A DNA stretch of 64,000 bases from Rhodobacteraceae bacterium LNNU 3342. Its GTDB lineage: Bacteria; Pseudomonadota; Alphaproteobacteria; Rhodobacterales; Rhodobacteraceae. The first letter of the stretch is position 1. Each line of letters opens with the position of its first letter. Positions 51,207-59,164 of this stretch are shown piece after piece. Position numbers and translations under genes: made by a program. The notes below the pieces were generated by a model. The model saw only the letters and a program-made list of their open reading frames with translations, did no database searches and was not told the origin of the DNA. The stretch is from positions 161,582 to 225,581 of the forward strand of contig VUAW01000004.1 of NCBI GenBank assembly GCA_008711135.1, given 5' to 3'.

Positions 51207-51236
51207 AAAAAGCCCCCGCCAACGCGGGGGCTTTTG
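51207..51236 (+). terminator. Rho-independent terminator after glnA
   Basis: AAAAAGCCCCCGC pairs with GCGGGGGCTTTT, starting 13 bp after the glnA stop. Confidence 0.92.
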
Positions 51237-51288
51237 CTTCGGTGGCTATGACGACTGAGGCGCCCGTTACCGATCGCCCTTAGCGAAA

Positions 51289-52104
51289 TCAGCCAGCGTT
51301 CGGGAAGAAAAGCTGCTCGCCGTTAATGGTGAAGCTGGCAATGGCCTCCTGGCCCGCCTCTGACAGGAGCCAGTCGATGAAGGCCTGCCCTGCCTCTGCC
51401 TTGACATGCTGGTGACGTTCCGGGCTGACGAGGATGACGCCATAGGGGTTGAAGAGCACTTCGTCGCCTTCAAACACGATCTCCAGCGGCCCGCGGTTTT
51501 CGAACGACAGCCAAGTGCCGCGGTCGGTCAGCGCATATGCCGGCACCTGTGCCGCAGTGTTCAGCGTCGCCCCCATGCCCGATCCGGTGGAAAGATACCA
51601 CTCTCCCTCGGCCTCGACCCCGGCTGCCGCCCAAAGCGCCATCTCTGCCACATGGGTGCCGCTGTCATCCCCGCGCGAAGCGAAAGGCGCCTCCGCCTCT
51701 GCGATTGCAGCCAACGCATCCGCAGCAGCCGCGGCCTCACGTACCGCTGCCGGGTCATCGGACGGCCCCACCAGAACGAAGTCATTGTACATCACGTCAA
51801 AGCGCTGAACTCCATACCCTTCGGTGACGAACTGTTCCTCTTGCGCGCGCGCGTGGACGAAGACCACATCGGCATCGCCCCGCCGCCCGGTTTCCAGCGC
51901 CTGCCCCGTGCCTTGGGCAACAATGCGTACCTCGATCCCGGTTTTGTCTTCAAATACTGGCAGGATATGCGCGAACAGTCCCGAGTTCTCGGTCGAGGTC
52001 GTCGAGGCGACAGTGATGAATTCCTGCGCGGCGGCCGGCAGCGCTGCCAGCAGCACGGCGCCCGAGGCAAAACCCAGAAGAACGGCACGACGTAGAATTG
52101 GCAT
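51289..52104 (-). CDS. tupA: Tungstate (or molybdate/tungstate) ABC transporter binding protein
   Basis: TupA binds tungstate in the periplasm with high affinity. The 271-residue protein has a signal peptide (MPILRRAVLLGFASGAVLLAALPAAAQ, cleaved near AAA-QEF) and the family start ITVASTTSTENSGLFAHILPVFE with the oxyanion-binding TTST residues. GTGQALETGRRGDADVVFVHA and GDDSGTHVAEMALW are further TupA signatures. Tungstate is preferred over molybdate because of the TTSTxNSGL form. The gene is last in the operon tupB-tupC-tupA, 16 bp after tupC. Confidence 0.9.
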   Translation of the reverse strand: MPILRRAVLLGFASGAVLLAALPAAAQEFITVASTTSTENSGLFAHILPVFEDKTGIEVRIVAQGTGQALETGRRGDADVVFVHARAQEEQFVTEGYGVQRFDVMYNDFVLVGPSDDPAAVREAAAAADALAAIAEAEAPFASRGDDSGTHVAEMALWAAAGVEAEGEWYLSTGSGMGATLNTAAQVPAYALTDRGTWLSFENRGPLEIVFEGDEVLFNPYGVILVSPERHQHVKAEAGQAFIDWLLSEAGQEAIASFTINGEQLFFPNAG

Positions 52105-52120
52105 GAAATATATCCTTTCG

Positions 52121-52852
52121 TTACCAGATCAGTTCGCCCGCAAGAAATGCCCGGGTTTCGGGCGCCTTTGGCCCAGAAAAAAACATGTTGGCGGGCCGAT
52201 GCTCGATCAGCCGGCCGCGGTGCAGGAAGGCCACGTCCTGCGCCAGACGCCGCGCCTGACCAAGGTCGTGGGTGGTCATAACAATGGCGATGCCCTCGGC
52301 CGAAAAGCCTTCGATCATCGACTCGATGATCCGGGTGGCTGACGGATCGAGCGCCGATGTCGGCTCATCTAGGAACAGTACCTGCGGGGCCATCGCCCGC
52401 GCCCGGGCGACCGCAAGCCGCTGCTGTTCGCCTCCAGAGAGAAGCCGCGCGGGCCGGTCGGCCAGATGCTCCAGCCCGAAACGCCGCAGGGTGCTGGTAA
52501 CGGTTTCGCGCCGCTCTGCCCGCGGAACGCCGCGCAGCGACAGCGGATAATCAAGATTGGCGGCCACCGAACGCCGCAGCAGAACGGGGCGCTGGAATAC
52601 CATCGCCTGTGCCTCGGCCCGCGCCTCGCCACTGGCCCAGACGCGGCTGCCAGAGGTAGGCTCGATCAGCCCGTGGCACAGCCGCAGCAGCAGGCTTTTG
52701 CCTGCGCCGTTCGGGCCTAGGATCACCAGCCGCCGCCCCGGCGCGATGTTCAGTGTGATATCGGACAGAAGCTGCGCACCGCCGACCCGATAGCCCGCGC
52801 CCTCCAGTCGCAGCGGCAGGATCGCAGTGTGGATGTCGCGCAGGGACCTCAT
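52121..52852 (-). CDS. tupC: Tungstate ABC transporter ATP-binding protein
   Basis: The 243-residue ATPase drives tungstate import. Walker A is LGPNGAGKSLLLRLCHG, the Q loop MVFQRPVLLRRSV, the signature LLSGGEQQRLAVARARA, Walker B VLFLDEPTSALDP and the switch MTTHDLGQARRLAQD. No regulatory C-terminal domain is present, unlike ModC. The start at 52852 overlaps the permease stop by 4 bp. The frame is open further upstream but translates the permease gene out of phase. Confidence 0.92.
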   Translation of the reverse strand: MRSLRDIHTAILPLRLEGAGYRVGGAQLLSDITLNIAPGRRLVILGPNGAGKSLLLRLCHGLIEPTSGSRVWASGEARAEAQAMVFQRPVLLRRSVAANLDYPLSLRGVPRAERRETVTSTLRRFGLEHLADRPARLLSGGEQQRLAVARARAMAPQVLFLDEPTSALDPSATRIIESMIEGFSAEGIAIVMTTHDLGQARRLAQDVAFLHRGRLIEHRPANMFFSGPKAPETRAFLAGELIW

Positions 52853-53544
52853 CCCAACCGCCCCCGCGCCCACTGCCCTGCCCCCCAGGCCACCGCGTTC
52901 AGCGCCAGCGTCAGCCCCATCAGGATGATCCCCAGCGCGACCGCCAGGCTCAGGCTGCCCCGCGCAGTTTCCAGCGTGATCGCCGTGGTCATGGTCCGCG
53001 TGTGCCCAGCGATGTTGCCGCCGACGATCAGCACGGCCCCCACTTCGGCCGAAGCGCGGCCAAAGCCTGCGAGGATCCCGGTCAGCAGGCTGACCCGCCC
53101 GTCCCAAAGCAGCGTCGGCACTGCACGCAGACGGCTGGCCCCAAGGCTGCGAAGCTGGTCGCGGTATTCAGCCCAAAGATCTTCGACCACCGAACGGGTC
53201 AGCGACACCACGATGGGCAGGATCAGGATCGTCTGCGCGACGATCATCGCCGTCGGTGTGAACAACAGCGCCAGCCCGCCTAGCGGCCCCGACCGCGACA
53301 GCATCAGATAGACAAGCAGCCCAGCGACCACCGGCGGCAGTCCCATCAGCGCGTTGAACAGCACGATCACCGCGCCCCGCCCCGGGAACCGCGCCAACGC
53401 CAGCCCCGCGCCCAGCGGCAGGCCGATCAGGCTCGCGATAGCCACGGCGGTCAGCGTGACGCGCAGCGACAGGCCGATGATCTGCATCAGCGCTGCATCG
53501 CCTGAGGCGATCAAACCAAAGGCTGCGGTGAACGCCCCGTCCAT
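52849..53544 (-). CDS. tupB: Tungstate ABC transporter permease
   Basis: The 231-residue protein has five or six membrane helices and the ABC permease EAA loop as WAEYRDQLRSLGASRLRAVPTLLWD. It begins MDGAFTAAFGLIASGDAALMQIIGLSLRVTLTAVAIAS, which matches TupB-type permeases. It is the first gene of the operon and is coupled to tupC by ATGA. Its promoter must lie in the 86-bp region shared with the divergent regulator. Confidence 0.92.
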   Translation of the reverse strand: MDGAFTAAFGLIASGDAALMQIIGLSLRVTLTAVAIASLIGLPLGAGLALARFPGRGAVIVLFNALMGLPPVVAGLLVYLMLSRSGPLGGLALLFTPTAMIVAQTILILPIVVSLTRSVVEDLWAEYRDQLRSLGASRLRAVPTLLWDGRVSLLTGILAGFGRASAEVGAVLIVGGNIAGHTRTMTTAITLETARGSLSLAVALGIILMGLTLALNAVAWGAGQWARGRLG

Positions 53545-53555
53545 CCAGAATCCTT

Positions 53556-53610
53556 GCGTAAATCGCTAGCAAAGAAACAAAAAACGCGATACAACGCAAT
53601 CGCGTAAATC
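53556..53610. promoter_or_regulatory. Candidate operator between tupB and its regulator
   Basis: The 86-bp gap contains a 7-bp inverted repeat ACGCGAT-N8-ATCGCGT (53584-53605) and a 9-bp direct repeat GCGTAAATC (53556-53564 and 53602-53610) that overlaps one arm. The symmetry fits a dimeric regulator. Binding is inferred from position and symmetry only. Confidence 0.55.
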
Positions 53611-53630
53611 CTGCATGAAAGCGCAACCTA

Positions 53631-54509
53631 ATGCAGCCAAGCTTGATGACGACGGCCGAAGTTGCCGACTACCTCCGGGTTAAAGAGCGCACGATCTATG
53701 AGATGGTCGCGCGGCAGACGATCCCGTTCAGCCGGGCGACGGGCAAGCTGCTGTTCCCGCGCCGTCTGGTCGATGCGTGGCTGGAGACTCAGACCGACCT
53801 GCCGCAGAACGTCATCGTCCAGGCGCCGCCGATCTATGCGGGCTCGAACGATCCCCTGCTGGAATGGGCGCTGCGGCAGTCGGGCGCGGGGCTTGCGGTG
53901 CTTGCCTCTGGCTCGATGCAGGGACTTGCGGATCTGGCGGCGGGACGTGCGGTGCTGGCCGGTTGCCATCTGGTGGAACCCGAAAGCGGAAGCTGGAACA
54001 TCCCGGCGGTCAGGTCGCATCTGCCGGGCGGCGCGCATGTGCTGATCCACTGGGCCCGCCGCACGCAAGGGCTGATCACCCCGCCCGGCAACCCGCTGGG
54101 GATCACCAGCCTGAGGGATGCGGTAAACCGCGGCCTGCGCTTCGCTACCCGGGCCGAGGGCGCGGGTTCGCAGCGCCTTCTTGACCTGCTGCTGTCACGT
54201 GAAGGGCTGACGCTGGCCGACCTGACCACCGCCGACCGCCCCGCCGAAACCCATGCCGATCTTGCCGCGCTGATCGAAACCGGCGAGGCTGATTGCGGGC
54301 TGGGCTTGCAGGCCGCTGCCGGGCGGCTGGGCTTCCTGCCGCTGGTGGAGGACGAAAGCTTTGACCTTGCCATGACACGCCGCGACTACTTTGAGCCGCC
54401 GATCCAGACGCTGCTGACCTTTGCCCGGACCGAGGCCTTTGCCCGCCGCGCCGCGTATCTCGGCGGTTATGACCTGACGAATCTTGGCCGCGTTGTCTGG
54501 AACGGCTGA
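53631..54509 (+). CDS. Transcriptional regulator with excisionase-type HTH and periplasmic-binding-protein-like domain
   Basis: The 292-residue protein starts with a MerR/excisionase-like helix-turn-helix (LMTTAEVADYLRVKERTIYEMVARQ, residues about 5-30, FPRRLVDAWLE at 40-52). A PBP-like ligand domain (molybdate-binding type, PF12727-like) follows from about residue 75: LAVLASGSMQGLADLAAGRAVLAGCHL and GITSLRDAVNRGLRFATRAEGAGSQRLLD. Regulators of this design bind molybdate or tungstate and control the transporter next to them. It faces tupBCA across 86 bp. Repression or activation by tungstate is inferred. Its stop is 3 bp from the convergent LysR gene. Confidence 0.85.
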   Translation: MQPSLMTTAEVADYLRVKERTIYEMVARQTIPFSRATGKLLFPRRLVDAWLETQTDLPQNVIVQAPPIYAGSNDPLLEWALRQSGAGLAVLASGSMQGLADLAAGRAVLAGCHLVEPESGSWNIPAVRSHLPGGAHVLIHWARRTQGLITPPGNPLGITSLRDAVNRGLRFATRAEGAGSQRLLDLLLSREGLTLADLTTADRPAETHADLAALIETGEADCGLGLQAAAGRLGFLPLVEDESFDLAMTRRDYFEPPIQTLLTFARTEAFARRAAYLGGYDLTNLGRVVWNG

Positions 54510-54512
54510 TCC

Positions 54513-55418
54513 TCAGCCAAGGATTGTCTCGATCAGGGACCGACCAAGGATGCCCGGAGGACGTTCCAGCGGCCAGACCACGCCCACGGTGCGGACCGGA
54601 TGGAACTTGGGGTCAAGGCAGGCCAGTTCGCGCACCCGGCCGTCGCGGACCTCATCCTCGAACGTGTGGGCGGCGCCGAAGCACCAGCCAAGCCCGTCGA
54701 TCACGAGCTGCCGCACCTGCTCCACATCATCCACCGTCCAGACGTCGGTGCTGAAGACGCGGCCGATCCGTTCAACCTCCAGCTCCGGCGCGCCAACATA
54801 GAAGATCTGCCGTTCACCCCGAAACACCTCGGGCGGCAGGGGGCCGGGCAGCCGGGCCAGCCGATGCGTGGCGGCGCAATAAGGCGACAGCCGTTCATCC
54901 GAAAGCGCGCGCACCTCCATATCCGACGGGATCGAGGCGCTGAGCGTCAGCGCGAGGTCAAAACTGCCGCGCCGAAGTTCCTCCCACAGGGTATTGAGCG
55001 AACTGTTGAAGAACTGAAGCCGGGTGCGCGGGTGTCGTGCATCGAACCGCGCCAGCGCCTGGTTCAGGAACCTGCGCGGAAACAGCACGTCCACGAGGAT
55101 GCGCAGCCGGGTTTCCTCGCCGGTTTCCAGAAGGCGGGCGTGGGCCGTGAAGCGCCGGGCATCGTCCACCACGGCGCGGGCCTCGGAGTACAATGCACGA
55201 CCGCGTTCAGTCAGCTCCACCTGCCCTGTCCCACGGATCAGAAGTGCGAATCCACATTGTTTTTCAAGCTGTGCGATCGAGTAGCTGATGGACGACACTC
55301 CCCGCCCCATCACCCGGGCGGCAGCGGAAAATCCGCCTTCCTCAAGCACGGTGACGAAGGCCTCGAGGTGGTCCACGAGGTTGGGCGGCGTTCTGAACTT
55401 TTGAATGTTTCGTTCCAT
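54513..55418 (-). CDS. LysR-family transcriptional regulator
   Basis: The 301-residue protein has the LysR winged helix-turn-helix (residues about 15-75: LEAFVTVLEEGGFSAAARVMGRGVSSISYSIAQLEKQCG) and a periplasmic-binding-like effector domain from about residue 95. It is divergent from the LIV-type operon with its start 85 bp from the first codon of the leader peptide, which is the normal arrangement for a LysR regulator and its target. The frame upstream to 55508 crosses that promoter region and is not used. Effector is unknown, probably the transported acid or its CoA ester. Confidence 0.92.
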   Translation of the reverse strand: MERNIQKFRTPPNLVDHLEAFVTVLEEGGFSAAARVMGRGVSSISYSIAQLEKQCGFALLIRGTGQVELTERGRALYSEARAVVDDARRFTAHARLLETGEETRLRILVDVLFPRRFLNQALARFDARHPRTRLQFFNSSLNTLWEELRRGSFDLALTLSASIPSDMEVRALSDERLSPYCAATHRLARLPGPLPPEVFRGERQIFYVGAPELEVERIGRVFSTDVWTVDDVEQVRQLVIDGLGWCFGAAHTFEDEVRDGRVRELACLDPKFHPVRTVGVVWPLERPPGILGRSLIETILG

Positions 55419-55502
55419 TCTTTTCGTATTAGCAGAACGCCAGGTCTTTGCTAGCGTCTGATTCACCATAAGATGATGGCGTACTGTCTGGGAGGAACGG
55501 TC

Positions 55503-55550
55503 ATGCAAATCGTCGAGAAGCGGCCCGTTGTGGCCGTGGCGCCGCTATGA
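55503..55550 (+). CDS. 15-codon leader open reading frame coupled to the first LIV gene
   Basis: ATG at 55503 has GGGAGGAAC upstream, a strong ribosome binding site, and reads MQIVEKRPVVAVAPL before TGA. The last four bases ATGA are the start of the LIV ATPase gene, so translation of the ATPase is probably coupled to this peptide. Six of its fifteen residues are Ile, Val or Leu. The ATPase start itself lacks a comparable ribosome binding site. Too short to be assigned a family; it may be a regulatory leader. Confidence 0.6.
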   Translation: MQIVEKRPVVAVAPL

Positions 55551-56332
55551 CGGAAGGAAACCCGCTTCTGCATTGTGACGGCGTTAGCCGCTGGTTCGGG
55601 GGAATTCACGCGCTCAAGGGCGTCTCGATCGCCGTGGAACGTGGCGAGATCTTTGGCCTTGTCGGGCCAAACGGATCGGGCAAGACCACCCTTGTGAACT
55701 GCATCACCGGCTTCTACCCGCCGCAGCAGGGCCGCATCCTGTTCGAGGGGCGCCAGATCAACGGGATGAAGCCACACCGCATCGCCGCAAGCGGCATCGC
55801 GCGGACGTTCCAGAACGTCGCCCTGTTCCGCGGGATGACCGTGCTCGACAACATCCTGATGGGGCGGCACATCTTCATGCGGCCCAATCCGCTCGCCTCG
55901 CTCTTCTACCCGTGGTGGGCGCGGCGCGAGGAAATCGCCCACCGCCAAAGCGTCGAGCGCATCATCGACCTTCTGCAGCTGGAAAGCGTGCGCGACGAAC
56001 ATGCGGACGTGATCCCGCTTGGCCTGCAAAAGCGAGTGGAACTTGCCCGTGCGCTGAGCGCGGAGCCGCGGATGTTGGTCCTGGACGAGCCAATGGCCGG
56101 GATGAACCAGGAAGAAAAGGAATACATGGTCCGCTTCATCCTGGATGCGCAGGAACAGCTGGGCCTGACCGTGCTGATCATCGAACACCACATGGATGTG
56201 GTCACAGCGATCTGCGATCGCGTGCTGGTCCTGAATGACGGCGCGGAAATCGCGCAGGGACCGGCGCGGCAGGCGATCGCGGACCCGAAGGTGGTGGCCG
56301 CCTATATCGGGACGACACGCGATGCAGCATGA
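55547..56332 (+). CDS. Branched-chain-amino-acid-type ABC transporter ATPase (LivG-like)
   Basis: The 261-residue ATPase is one of two in a LIV/HAAT-type importer. Walker A is LVGPNGSGKTTLVNCITG, the Q loop RTFQNVALFRGMTVLDNI, Walker B MLVLDEPMAGM, and the switch histidine is in IIEHHMDVV. The signature is divergent: VIPLGLQKRVELARALS where most LivG proteins have a form of LSGGQ or YGQQRRLE. It begins in the stop of the 15-codon leader and overlaps the CoA-ligase gene that follows by 11 bp. The operon context suggests uptake of an organic acid rather than branched-chain amino acids. Confidence 0.9.
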   Translation: MTEGNPLLHCDGVSRWFGGIHALKGVSIAVERGEIFGLVGPNGSGKTTLVNCITGFYPPQQGRILFEGRQINGMKPHRIAASGIARTFQNVALFRGMTVLDNILMGRHIFMRPNPLASLFYPWWARREEIAHRQSVERIIDLLQLESVRDEHADVIPLGLQKRVELARALSAEPRMLVLDEPMAGMNQEEKEYMVRFILDAQEQLGLTVLIIEHHMDVVTAICDRVLVLNDGAEIAQGPARQAIADPKVVAAYIGTTRDAA

Positions 56333-58280
56333 TAGCGTAACCCTTCCCGATCCCGCCACCCTCCACCCGAACTGGAAGCGCGACGACCACCTGATTGCGC
56401 TGCTCGCGCGGAATGCCCGCGACTATCCCAAAGGCGTCGCAATGCGTGAACGGGACCGCGGCATCTGGCACGAGATCACCTGGCCCCGATACCTCGACGC
56501 CGTTCTGTGCCTCGCCGCGGGGCTGGAGGAACAGGGGATCAAGGCGGGCGACGTGGTGCTGGTCACCGGCGACAACCGCGCGCAGCTTTACTTCGCGATG
56601 CTTGCGCTGGTCACGCTGCGGGCTATCCCCTCGCCCGCCTATTCCGACGCGCAGCCCGAAGAGGTTCTCGGCCAGATGCAGCGCGAGAACATCCGCGCCG
56701 CCATCGCCGAGGATCAGGAGCAGGTCGACAAGATCCAGTCCGTCCGGGACCGGCATCCCGAGCTGCGGGCGATCTTCTTTGATGATCCGCGCGGGCTGGA
56801 AAGCAAGGCGCCAGCCGGCGCACGCGCGCTTGAGGATGTGGCCGAGGCCGGGCGGCGGAGGCTTCAGGTCACGCCGGGGCTGCGTGAAGACCTGATCAGC
56901 CGCCCATCGGTCCATGACGTGGCGGTGCTGCTGCATTCGTCGGGGACGACGGGCGCGCCGAAGGGCATCCCGCTGAAGCACGGCCATGTGCTGGCAGGGG
57001 TGCGGAATGCGGCGGCGGCGGGCTATTTCCATGTGGGCGAGGAACACATGGCTTACCTGCCGATGGCTTGGGTCGGGGATTTCAGCTTCTCCATCGCGGC
57101 GGGGCTGGAGCTTCGCTTCACCGTGAACATTCCTGAGAACCAAGAAACTGCCCTGCACGACCTGCGGGAAATCGCGCCGACGCTTTATTTCGCCTCGCCC
57201 CGTGCTTGGTCGTCAATGTTGACGCGGGTGCAGGTGGGGATCGCCGAAACGACAGGGTTGAAGCGGTGGCTTTACGACCACTTCATGCCCTTTGCCGTGC
57301 GGCTGGAACGGGCGCGGCTGGATGACCGCAGCCCCAACGCGCTGCAACGGCTTTGGCATGGGGTCGGAGAGGCCGTGATCTATGGTCCGATCCGTGACCA
57401 GTTGGGGCTGCGACGCGTCAAGCGGGCCTATACCGCCGGCGAGGCGATTGGAGAGGACGTGTTCCTCTACTTCCGCGCGCTGGGTCTGAACCTGCGGCAG
57501 TTCTATGGCCAGACGGAAAACTGCGCCCTCGCCGTGGCCCAGTCGCCCGAGGATGTAAGCCTTACCACCGTCGGGCGCCCCTTCCCCGGTGTCGACCTGC
57601 GCATCGACGAACAGGGCGAGATCCTGCTCAAAGGCGACAATATCTTTGACGGCTATTTCCAGAACGAAAAATCGACCGCGGAAACGCTGCGTGACGGCTG
57701 GCTCCATACCGGCGACGCAGGCGAATTCGCCGCGGATGGGCAGCTTGTGGTACTGGGGCGGCTGTCGGAGCTGGTGCACAAGGCCGATGGCACACGCTTC
57801 ATCCCGACCTGGCTGGAAAACCGGCTGAAGTTTTCGCCCAACATCCGCGATGTCTGCGTGATCGGCGCAGGCAAGGACTTTCTGTCGGCCATCGTCTGCA
57901 TCGACTTCGAATCCGTCGGACACTGGGCGCAGGAACAGGGCATTTCCTATTCCTCCTACGCCGAACTGTCGCAACGTCCGCAGGTGATCGCGCTGATCCG
58001 GGACGAGATCGCCCGGCTCAACGCAGCGGTGCCAGAGACACTGTTCATCCAGCGCTTCGTCAACCTGCACAAGGAGTTCGATCCCGACGACGGAGAGGTG
58101 ACCCGCACCCGCAAACTGCGCCGGAACGTGATCGACGACCGCTATGGCGCGATCATCGATGCCATCTATGACGGCCGGGACGGCATCGATTACGAGGCAA
58201 AGATCACCTATGAAACCGGCCAGAGCGGTACGCTGACCAGGCATCTGGCTATCACTGACCTGCCGGAAAGGAGGGCGTGA
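56322..58280 (+). CDS. AMP-dependent acyl-CoA synthetase (FadD-like ANL enzyme)
   Basis: The 652-residue protein is a member of the ANL family that activates a carboxylic acid with ATP and CoA. The phosphate loop is LLHSSGTTGAPKGIPL (about residue 205), the adenylate motif is FYGQTENC, the ATP-binding segment is WLHTGDAGEF, the hinge is VLGRLSELVHKADGTRF and the C-terminal lysine lies in TRTRKLRRNVIDD. Length is that of long-chain acyl-CoA synthetases. Placement between LivG- and LivH-like genes suggests that the imported acid is activated at once. The start at 56322 overlaps the ATPase end by 11 bp. Substrate chain length cannot be read from the sequence. Confidence 0.9.
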   Translation: MQHDSVTLPDPATLHPNWKRDDHLIALLARNARDYPKGVAMRERDRGIWHEITWPRYLDAVLCLAAGLEEQGIKAGDVVLVTGDNRAQLYFAMLALVTLRAIPSPAYSDAQPEEVLGQMQRENIRAAIAEDQEQVDKIQSVRDRHPELRAIFFDDPRGLESKAPAGARALEDVAEAGRRRLQVTPGLREDLISRPSVHDVAVLLHSSGTTGAPKGIPLKHGHVLAGVRNAAAAGYFHVGEEHMAYLPMAWVGDFSFSIAAGLELRFTVNIPENQETALHDLREIAPTLYFASPRAWSSMLTRVQVGIAETTGLKRWLYDHFMPFAVRLERARLDDRSPNALQRLWHGVGEAVIYGPIRDQLGLRRVKRAYTAGEAIGEDVFLYFRALGLNLRQFYGQTENCALAVAQSPEDVSLTTVGRPFPGVDLRIDEQGEILLKGDNIFDGYFQNEKSTAETLRDGWLHTGDAGEFAADGQLVVLGRLSELVHKADGTRFIPTWLENRLKFSPNIRDVCVIGAGKDFLSAIVCIDFESVGHWAQEQGISYSSYAELSQRPQVIALIRDEIARLNAAVPETLFIQRFVNLHKEFDPDDGEVTRTRKLRRNVIDDRYGAIIDAIYDGRDGIDYEAKITYETGQSGTLTRHLAITDLPERRA

Positions 58281-58282
58281 GT

Positions 58283-59161
58283 ATGGCCTATTTCCTTGAG
58301 CTTCTTGTCAACGGCGCCCTGACCGGCCTGATGTATTCACTCGCAGCATTGGGGTTCGTGCTGATCTACAAGGCCTCGGGCGTGCCGAACCTTGCGCAGG
58401 GGGCGATGGTGATGGCCGCAGCCTATGTCGTGTGGTTCTTCACCTCGCTGGGCCTGTCGGTGTGGCTGGCAATCCCGCTGGGGGTGGCGACTATGTTCCT
58501 GTTCGGCCTGATGACCGAACGGGTCCTGTTGCGGCGCATGGTGGGCCAGCCGGTGATCATGGTCGTGATGCTGACCCTTGGGATGGAGATCGTGCTGCGC
58601 GGGCTGGTTCCCGGGTTTCTGGGTGCCGCTCCCAAGCCGCTGGACATCGGGATCGGTCTGGCGCCGGTGATCATCGGGGACGTGTTCATCAACCGCGAAT
58701 ACCTGGTTGGGGGGGTGCTGGCGCTTGCGCTGATCGGCGGGTCGATGCTGTTCTTCCGCACCCGGACCGGGACCAAGATGCGCGCGGTGTCCGACGATCA
58801 TGTCGCAAGCTGGGCAGTCGGCCTGTCGGTAGAACGGGTGATCGGCCTGTCCTGGGGCATCGCGGGCATCGCGGCAGTGGGCGCCGGTACCCTCTGGGGC
58901 GCGGTGCAGGGCGTGGACTGGACGCTGTCGGGCCTGTTGTTCCCCGCCGTCGCCGTGGTGATCCTGGGCGGCGTGGATTCAATCACCGGCGTGCTGGTGG
59001 GCGGGCTGCTGGTCGGCATCCTTGGCAGCGTAATCCCCGGCTATCTGGACAGCTATGCCGGTGGCAGCACCCGCGACGTGGTGACCTCCCTCATCATCCT
59101 GGTGACCATCGTGTTCCGTCCCTACGGCATTTTCGGCCGCGAAGACATCGAGAGGATCTGA
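58283..59161 (+). CDS. LIV-type ABC transporter permease (LivH-like)
   Basis: The 292-residue protein has about eight hydrophobic helices and begins MAYFLELLVNGALTGLMYSLAALGFVLIYKASGVPNLAQGAM, the LivH form. GTKMRAVSDDHVASWAVG is the cytoplasmic loop that contacts the ATPase. ATG 58283 has GGAGGG seven bases upstream; GTG 58277 is also possible. It follows the ligase gene after 2 bp and precedes the LivM-like gene by 3 bp. Confidence 0.92.
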   Translation: MAYFLELLVNGALTGLMYSLAALGFVLIYKASGVPNLAQGAMVMAAAYVVWFFTSLGLSVWLAIPLGVATMFLFGLMTERVLLRRMVGQPVIMVVMLTLGMEIVLRGLVPGFLGAAPKPLDIGIGLAPVIIGDVFINREYLVGGVLALALIGGSMLFFRTRTGTKMRAVSDDHVASWAVGLSVERVIGLSWGIAGIAAVGAGTLWGAVQGVDWTLSGLLFPAVAVVILGGVDSITGVLVGGLLVGILGSVIPGYLDSYAGGSTRDVVTSLIILVTIVFRPYGIFGREDIERI

Positions 59162-59164
59162 CGC

